From positions 1,860,001 through 1,924,000 of the forward strand of contig NW_026947543.1 of the NCBI RefSeq assembly GCF_034190915.1: a DNA stretch of 64,000 nucleotides, in the 5' to 3' direction. Position numbers and translations under genes: made by a program. Positions 57,401 to 64,000 of the stretch are shown here, piece by piece. The DNA comes from Cavia porcellus (Eukaryota; Chordata; Mammalia; Rodentia; Caviidae). The stretch's first letter is position 1. Each line of letters begins with the position of its first letter. The notes under the pieces were generated by a model, which saw only the letters and a list, made by a program, of their open reading frames with translations, ran no database searches and was not told the origin of the DNA.

Positions 57401-58217
57401 TTTAGTGCTAACTGATACTACCATGGTGGCAGTAATCCAGCAGAGACTGCATGTATGGTTTGCAGGTTTGCTTCCAAGCCACCAGAAACTTGGCAGAACC
57501 GAAATCATTGTGGCATTTTCTTTCCTCCCTTGAAACATTTGGCTTTCTAAGTTTGATAACTGAATAGACTGGGCTAGTCACCTTTGGACCCCATATACCA
57601 CAAACAGAGCTAAAGACAGAGCCAATTACTTCCCTCCACTTGTCAAAATATGTCAAATTTGCTAGATCACCACAAGTTCAAAGAAAATTCTGAGGCAACT
57701 TAGAGAGGTGAATCAAATACTGCATGATTGGAATGGCTGTGGTTGTATGAGGTGGAAAGCTGCAGAGTTGGGCTGAAAATGTTCACAGAAATCCACAGGC
57801 TTGTGGTTGCAGGCAACCACACTGGGCTGAGATTGGCTGAACATCCCTGTGAGGTGGATTTTAGGCTCTAGGTTTGAAAATATAAAAGACTGGGATAGTC
57901 AAGTTTGGAACCCATAGACCTCAGACATACCAAAAGGTTTTCCAATTACTTCCCTCCACTTCTCAAAATATGTCAAATTTTCTTGATCACTACAACTGTG
58001 AAAAAAAATTTTGAGGCAATATAGAGCGGCTAATCAAACACTGCATGATTGGAATGGCTGTGGCTGTATGAGTTGGAAAGCTGCAGAGTTGGGCTGAAAC
58101 AGTTCACAGAAATCCACAAGCTTGTGGTTGCCAGGCAACCACAATGGGCTGTGATTGGCTGAGCACCATTGTGAGCTGGACTTTAGGCTCTAGGATACAA
58201 GTGTGCAGTAGGAGACC
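54367..58217. repeat. Macrosatellite unit U11 (type C with a B-like patch)
   Basis: 3851-bp type C unit. B1-like monomer about 56874-57036; internal duplication 57552-57872 and 57873-58194. Around 55598-55632 it has the type B form (GCGCTAAATTC followed by a longer T run) instead of the type C form. The copy-a X-box has lost a base (GTTGCAGGCAAC, about 57803). No gene recognised. Confidence 0.94.
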
Positions 58218-58289
58218 TGAGTCACAATGCTGGGCGTTGCCATGGAGACCTCAGTGGCACAGAGGACCTTGTAGGGCAAGATTTAAATA
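58124..58289 (+). promoter_or_regulatory. X-box/CCAAT/AP-1 cluster at U11/U12 boundary
   Basis: All five elements present and intact, TGAGTCA at 58218-58224. Confidence 0.55.
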
Positions 58290-61200
58290 GGATGAATATT
58301 CTTGGCCTGGTATGCCACAATATTCTCTCCGAAGGCTTCACTGCTCAGAATTTGTGGATGGAAATGCTTGCCAATCTACACATTGATGTACTTTCAATGG
58401 GATATTAAATATGCCAGGGCCTGGCAGATGAACTCTGCCATGTCCTATCCTTGAGCATACGCTTTTCCCTTGTCATGTCAGTCATTTGGCTGAGTCCTGT
58501 TCCCTAAGCTATTCAGTCAAGACTTGCTGGCATCATTCACCTGCAGTATAATAGCTTTATGTGATATTTCTCAGCAGAAATCCTCTGCAAGCACACAGCT
58601 TTGGATATGAGAGACTGTGGTGGAAGTTGAATTACAAGGGCAGATATTTGAAAACAATGAAACAAGCCCCGAATAAGATCTTTACATGTTTCCCAGATGA
58701 ATATGTTTGGAAATATGGGGGAAGATGGAGATCAAGGCTGGGAAGAGTGCACACCCATTTCAAGGTACAAAAACCAGGGAAAAACATGGGCAAGCAAGAG
58801 AGCTGGTTAATCTGATGTAAAAATCTTTGATGATGAAAGGAAAATTATATTCTCATGATGATATAATCAGGCTATAGAAGTGAAGTTCTCATGTGGGTTG
58901 TCCTATGTGTGGCCTTCTGCATTGGGCAGTGGATGCAGGACAGGAGATCTTCAAATAAATCTGGTGGAACACAAAATACTGAAAAACATAATTCAGCCTA
59001 AATCCTGTGTATTCCTTCCCTTTGAGAACATATATGGATAATGTATGAAGTTTCAAAAGAGAAAATGTCTATTGGGTCATGGTTTCAACAATGAAATGGT
59101 CACTTCACATAACATTTTGAAGTTTGCTTTCACAGTTGCTCATGTACCAGGCCTGCGTAAAGCAGAATGCAGAGTAAGCCTCATCAATATTTGTGCATTC
59201 CATAAGTGGTTTTAAAACCAGTGAAACCCTTTGGACTTAGTGTTTGTATTTAATTGGTTGATTGGTTTTGCAAATTGTTTGTTTTCCTATTTTTAACTTT
59301 GTGAGTCAGGGAAGCCCTCACTCATAGTGATTTCGACCTCTCCAAAAGCTCTGAAGTTATTCATGTAACAGCTATTACATGCTATAAGTTTCTCCTATTA
59401 AAACTTGAAAGACTAACAGACTCTGCTACTTTTCATCGAAATTCAGTGTTGGGCTAAGTTCAGGGTTGGACTTTTTACAAGTCCTTTGAAATGTGTCCTC
59501 CTCTAGTCACTGGTCGTGCTGGAATTTACTTTCTTGTGAAGACAGGATTTGAGCAAATTGACACAAGTACAGTTTGCCACTACTCTGGACACCTGGTTAA
59601 ATATCGAGTTCCCTAAATGGTGTGTGTTTTACTTTGATCTCTGCTGACACTTTGCTCATCCAGTTAGAACCACAGGGCTCCAGGCCATAGCGTTCCAGGC
59701 CTAAACAAGAAAATTTCCATTCCGTTTTGGGAGTTCATTCGTCTCTCATAATTACTTTTTCCACAAATGTGTGCTTCAGGAGAGGCCCTGTCCAAATGTG
59801 GAGAGGCCCATTTTCATTCACTCACTTTCAGACTTTCTAAGATTTTCAGTTACTAGAGATTTGCCCAGACTTGCCATTGTCAAGGGACAGTGCACTTCAC
59901 TTGAAATTGTGCAGTATTACTTCATGTGTCTCCGTGGAAATTCCACCAATGGGAAACTCTCGCTGTAGTCATCTCCAAGTGTTGCTGCGTAAGAAAATAT
60001 AACTAACAAAGGATATGGTTTCAAGCAGAATGAGGAAAGGAGGGATTATCTTTATTTCAGTGCAGGTTGACCTTTCAAAGAAACAGTAATTCCTATCAAA
60101 TAGGAGGTAAAATCTTTTGTAAAGAGACATGGACATGACACACTCAAATTTATGTCACTTTTTTCAAAACGCCAAGGGCATTTGAGAAATTCTTGGCTGC
60201 TGAATTGTCCCTTTTTGCAAATTTCTCTTAGGTAAGACACTCCAGCTTCTTCAAACCATGGTACAGTTCCTTCCATGTAAAAAACCAAAGCAAAAAACAA
60301 AATAAATTAAAACAAAACCCATCAAATTACATTTGAGAGCACACAATTGCTCAGCAGGCCCACTATTCAAGAAGGTAGAGGTACAGAATCCTCAGCCTTC
60401 AGCCCATGGCCTGAAGTTTTGTCTCTATCATGGCCCCTCAATTCCCTGGCATGTCCACATTAACTCATGAATCTTTACTCTTTTCCTCTTCAAATGCACA
60501 GGATCCAATATATTTGAACCCTGTTCATCCAAGGCTGTAATCATCCAAGGACACACCAGAGGAAGGGCAGCCACTCCCTTACCTGGGGCCTTGGAGCTTA
60601 TCACAATAGAAATGGACACCTGAACAAGGGGAGCCAAAACAAAGAGAGGCATATTCCTAAAGCCTGAAGCACAGAAGCTACCTATAGACCAGTAGTGGGA
60701 TTTCACAAATTATGTAAGAATCGCTGGGCACATGCTTGGCATGGTCCCTCATGCCTATAATCCCAGCAATCTGGGGGCTGAGGTGGATGGATCCTTGGGA
60801 GTTCCAGTCCATCTTGGGCTATGAATTTATCTCAAGGCCTCTTTCAACAACTACATAAGATGCTGTTTCCAAAAAGAGGACAACATTAAACTAGACACAC
60901 TTGGTCTAGGTCCCTGGGTTCACTACATGAGTTGTGGAGTCTAAATATTCCATGCCATGAGAAAATACCTGGGATTTCTAGTGAAAGGGGCATTTGCATC
61001 CCTTTTCTAAGCGTTTCCCTTTCACCATGTAACAGTTGAATTCTGGGAAAACCTGCTGGTGATAAGGTATTGAGCTAGTACCTCAGGTTTAGTGCTCAGG
61101 GTTATGCTGGAATGGCTTCAGACCTCCTTGAAATAGCGATTGCAGACAAGTGAACCCCGAGGAAGCTGGATAGTTGAAGCAGGCACTCCAAATATTCATG

Positions 61201-62069
61201 CACTGCAAGGATTCATTTTCATTTTTGGTCTCATCTTCTGGTTGCTGGCTTTTAGTGCTAACTGATACTACCATGGTGGCAGTAATCCAGCAGAGACTGC
61301 ATGTATGGTTTGCAGGTTTGCTTCCCAAGCCACCAGAAACTTGGCAGAACCCAAATCATTGTGGCATTTTCTTTCCTCCCTTGAAACATTTGGCTTTCTA
61401 CGTTTGATAACTGAATAGACTGGGCTAGTCACCTTTGGACACCATATACCACAAACAGAGCTAAAGACAGAGCCAATTACTTCCCTCCACTTGTCAAAAT
61501 ATGTCAAATTTGCTTGATCACCACAAGTTCAAAGAAAATTCTGAGGCAACTTAGAGAGGTGAATCAAATACTGCATGATTGGAATGGCTGTGGTTGTATG
61601 AGGTGGAAAGCTGCAGAGTTGGGCTGAAACTGTTCACAGAAATCCACAGGCTTGTGGTTGCCAGGCAACCACACTGGGCTGCGATTGGCTGAACATCCCT
61701 GTGAGGTGGATTTTAGGCTCTAGGTTTGAAAATTTAAAAGACTGGGATAGTCAAGTTTGGAACCCATAGACCTCAGACATACCAAAAGGTTTTCCAATTA
61801 CTTCCCTCCACTTCTCAAAATATGTCAAATTTTCTTGATCACTACAACTGTAAAAAAAAATTCTGAGGCAACATAGAGAGGCTAATCAAATACTGCATGA
61901 TTGGAATGGCTGTGGTTGTATGAGGTGGAAAGCTGCAGAGTTGGGCTGAAACAGTTCACAGAAATCCACAAGCTTGTGGTTGCCAGGCAACCACAATGGG
62001 CTGTGATTCGCTGAGCACCATTGTGAGCTGGACTTTAGGCTCTAGGATACAAGTGTGCAGTAGGAGACC
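58218..62069. repeat. Macrosatellite unit U12 (type C)
   Basis: 3852-bp type C unit. B1-like monomer about 60728-60888; internal duplication 61403-61724 and 61725-62046. The CCAAT box of copy b is mutated (GATTCGCTG near 62007). No gene recognised. Confidence 0.95.
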
Positions 62070-62141
62070 TGAGTCACAATGCTGGGCGTTGCCATGGAGA
62101 CCTCAGTGGCACAGAGGACCTTGTAGGGCAAGATTTAAATA
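61976..62141 (+). promoter_or_regulatory. X-box/AP-1 cluster at U12/U13 boundary, CCAAT lost
   Basis: Palindrome, AP-1, second X-box and TTTAAATA intact; the inverted CCAAT box is destroyed by one substitution (GATTCGCTG near 62007). Confidence 0.5.
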
Positions 62142-64000
62142 GGATGAATATTCTTGGCCTGGTATGCCACAATATTCTCTCCGAAGGCTTTACTGCTCAG
62201 AATTAGGGGATGGAAATGCTTGCCAATCTACACATTGATGTACTTTCAATGGGATATTAAATATGCCAGGGCCTGGCAGATGACCTCTGCCATATCCTAT
62301 CCTTGAGCATACGCTTTTCCCTTGTCATGTCAGTCATTTGGCTGAGTCCTGTTCCCTAAGCTATTCAGTCAAGACTTGCTGGAATCATTCACCTGCAGTA
62401 TAAGAGCTTTCTGTGAAATTTCTCAGCAGAAATCCTCTGCAAGCACATAGCTTTGGATATGAGAGACAGTGGTGGAAGTTGAATTTCAAGGGCAGATATT
62501 TGAAAACAATGAAACAAGCCCCGAATAAGATCTTTACATGTTTCCCAGATGAATATGTTTGGAAATATGGGGGAAGATGGAGATCAAGGCTGGGAAGAGT
62601 GCACACCCATTTCAAGGTACAAAAACCAGGGAAAAACATGGGCAAGCAAGAGAGCTGGTTAATATGATGTAAAAATCTTTGATGATGAAAGGAAAATTAT
62701 ATTCTCATGATGATATAATCAGGCTGTAGAAGTGAAGTTCTCATGTGGGTTGTCCTATGTGTGGCCTTCTGCATTGGGCAGTGGATGCAGGACAGGAGAT
62801 CTTCAAATAAATCTGGTGGAACACAAAATACTGAAAAAAAAATTCAGCCTAAATCCTGTGTATTCCTTCCCTTTGAGAACATATATGGATAATGTATGAA
62901 GCTTCAAAAGAGAAAATGTCTATTGGGTCATGGTTTAAACAATGAAATGGTCACTTCACATAACATTTTGAATTTTGCTTTCACCGTTGCTCATGTACCA
63001 GGCCTGAGTAAAGCAGAATGCAGAGTAAGCCTCATCAATAGTTGTGCATTCCATAAGTGGTTTTAAAACCAGTGAAACCCTTTGGACTTAGTGTTTGTAT
63101 TTAATTGGTTGATTGGTTTTGCAAATTGTTTGTTTTCCTATTTTTAACTTTGTGATTCAGGGAAGCCCTCACTCATAGTGATTTCGACCTCTCCAAAAGC
63201 TCTGAAGTTATTCATGTAACAGCTATTACATGCTATAAGTTTCTCCTATTAAAACTTGAAAGACTAACCGACTCTGCTACTTTTCATCTAAATTCATTGT
63301 TGGGCTTAGTTCAGGGTTGGACTTTTTACAAGTCCTTTGAAATGTGTCCTCCTCTAGTCACTGGTCGTGCTGGAATTTACTTTCTTGTGAAGACAGGATT
63401 TGAGCAAATTGACACAAGTACAGTTTGCCACTACTCTGGACACCTGGTTAAATATCGAGTTCCCTAAATGGTGTGTGTTTTACTTTGATCTCTGCTCACA
63501 CTTTGCTCATCCAGTTAGAACCACAGGGCTCCAGGCCATAGCGTTCCAGTCCTAAACAAGAAAATTTCCATTCCGTTTTGGGAGTTCATTCGTCTCTCAT
63601 AATTACTTTTTCCACAAATGTGTGCTTCAGGAGAGGCCCTGTCCAAATGTGGAGAGGCCCATTTTCATTCACTCACTTTCAGACTTTCTAAGATTTTCAG
63701 TTACTAGAGATTTGCCCAGACTTGCCATTGTCAAGGGACAGTGCACTTCACTTGAAATTGTGCAGTATAACTTCATGTGTCTCCGTGGAAATTCCACCAA
63801 TGGGAAACTCTCGCTGTAGTCATCTCCAAGTGTTGCTGCGTAAGAAAATATAACTAACAAAGGATGTGGTTTCAAGCAGAATGATGAAAGGAGGGATTAT
63901 CTTTATTTCAGTGCAGGTTGACCTTTCAAAGAAACAGTAATTCCTTTCAAATAGGAGGTAAAATCTTTTGTAAAGAGACATGGACATGACACACTCAACT
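62070..64000. repeat. Macrosatellite unit U13 (type C, cut by window end)
   Basis: First 1931 bp of a further type C unit, following U12 without interruption. The window ends before its B1-like monomer and internal duplication, so the array continues beyond the window. Confidence 0.93.

Noticed and set aside
1..64000. Identity with the X-linked DXZ4 macrosatellite
   Set aside because: The unit is AT-rich with few CpGs, whereas DXZ4 as known in primates is GC-rich with strong CTCF sites; I saw no convincing CTCF motif, so I do not claim it.
1..64000. CRISPR arrays, tRNA/rRNA genes, bacterial-type operons
   Set aside because: None seen; the tRNA-like strings are short retroviral primer sites and the repeats are kilobase-scale satellite units.

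Overview
The window looks like nuclear DNA of a muroid rodent (mouse, rat or hamster-like). It is a head-to-tail macrosatellite of about 3.85-3.88 kb units, interrupted by two full-length endogenous retroviruses. The rodent call rests on an old B1-like SINE fixed in every unit and on the types of the two proviruses, one IAP/ERVK-like and one murine-leukaemia-like with a tRNA-Gln primer site. I cannot name the species or the locus, and I see no host protein gene.

Layout. Using the TGAGTCA motif at base 1 as an arbitrary unit start, units begin at 1, 3856, 7723, 11590, 15458, 26571, 30444, 34318, 46672, 50520, 54367, 58218 and 62070; the last is cut by the window edge. By shared variants they form three blocks. 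Type A is U2-U4 (3867-3868 bp). Type B is U5-U7 (3873-3876 bp of host sequence). Type C runs from the middle of U8 to U13 (3847-3852 bp, with a net 24-bp deletion). U1 is mixed. Each unit has a unique-looking part, a diverged B1-like monomer, an internal ~320-bp tandem duplication, and across the unit boundary a compact promoter-like cluster: a palindromic RFX-type X-box, an inverted CCAAT box, an AP-1 motif, a second X-box and a TATA-like AT stretch.

U5 contains a minus-strand, IAP-like betaretroviral provirus (19080-26310) with 446-bp LTRs differing at two bases, a 6-bp target duplication, open gag, dUTPase-protease and pol frames joined by two -1 slippery sites, and only a broken 5' stub of env. 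U8 contains a minus-strand gammaretroviral provirus (36021-44521) with 499-bp LTRs differing at about nine positions, a 4-bp target duplication and a tRNA-Gln primer site. Its gag is broken by an in-frame UGA before nucleocapsid and its pol by a frameshift in RNase H, but its env frame is complete.

Together: the beta element keeps an apparently complete retrotransposition set without an envelope, while the gamma element keeps an envelope without intact replication genes. The single-copy state of each insertion shows that U5 and U8 have not been re-amplified since integration. The strongest non-viral signal is the conserved X-box/CCAAT/AP-1 cluster, which suggests that the array may be a set of tandem promoters for non-coding transcripts.
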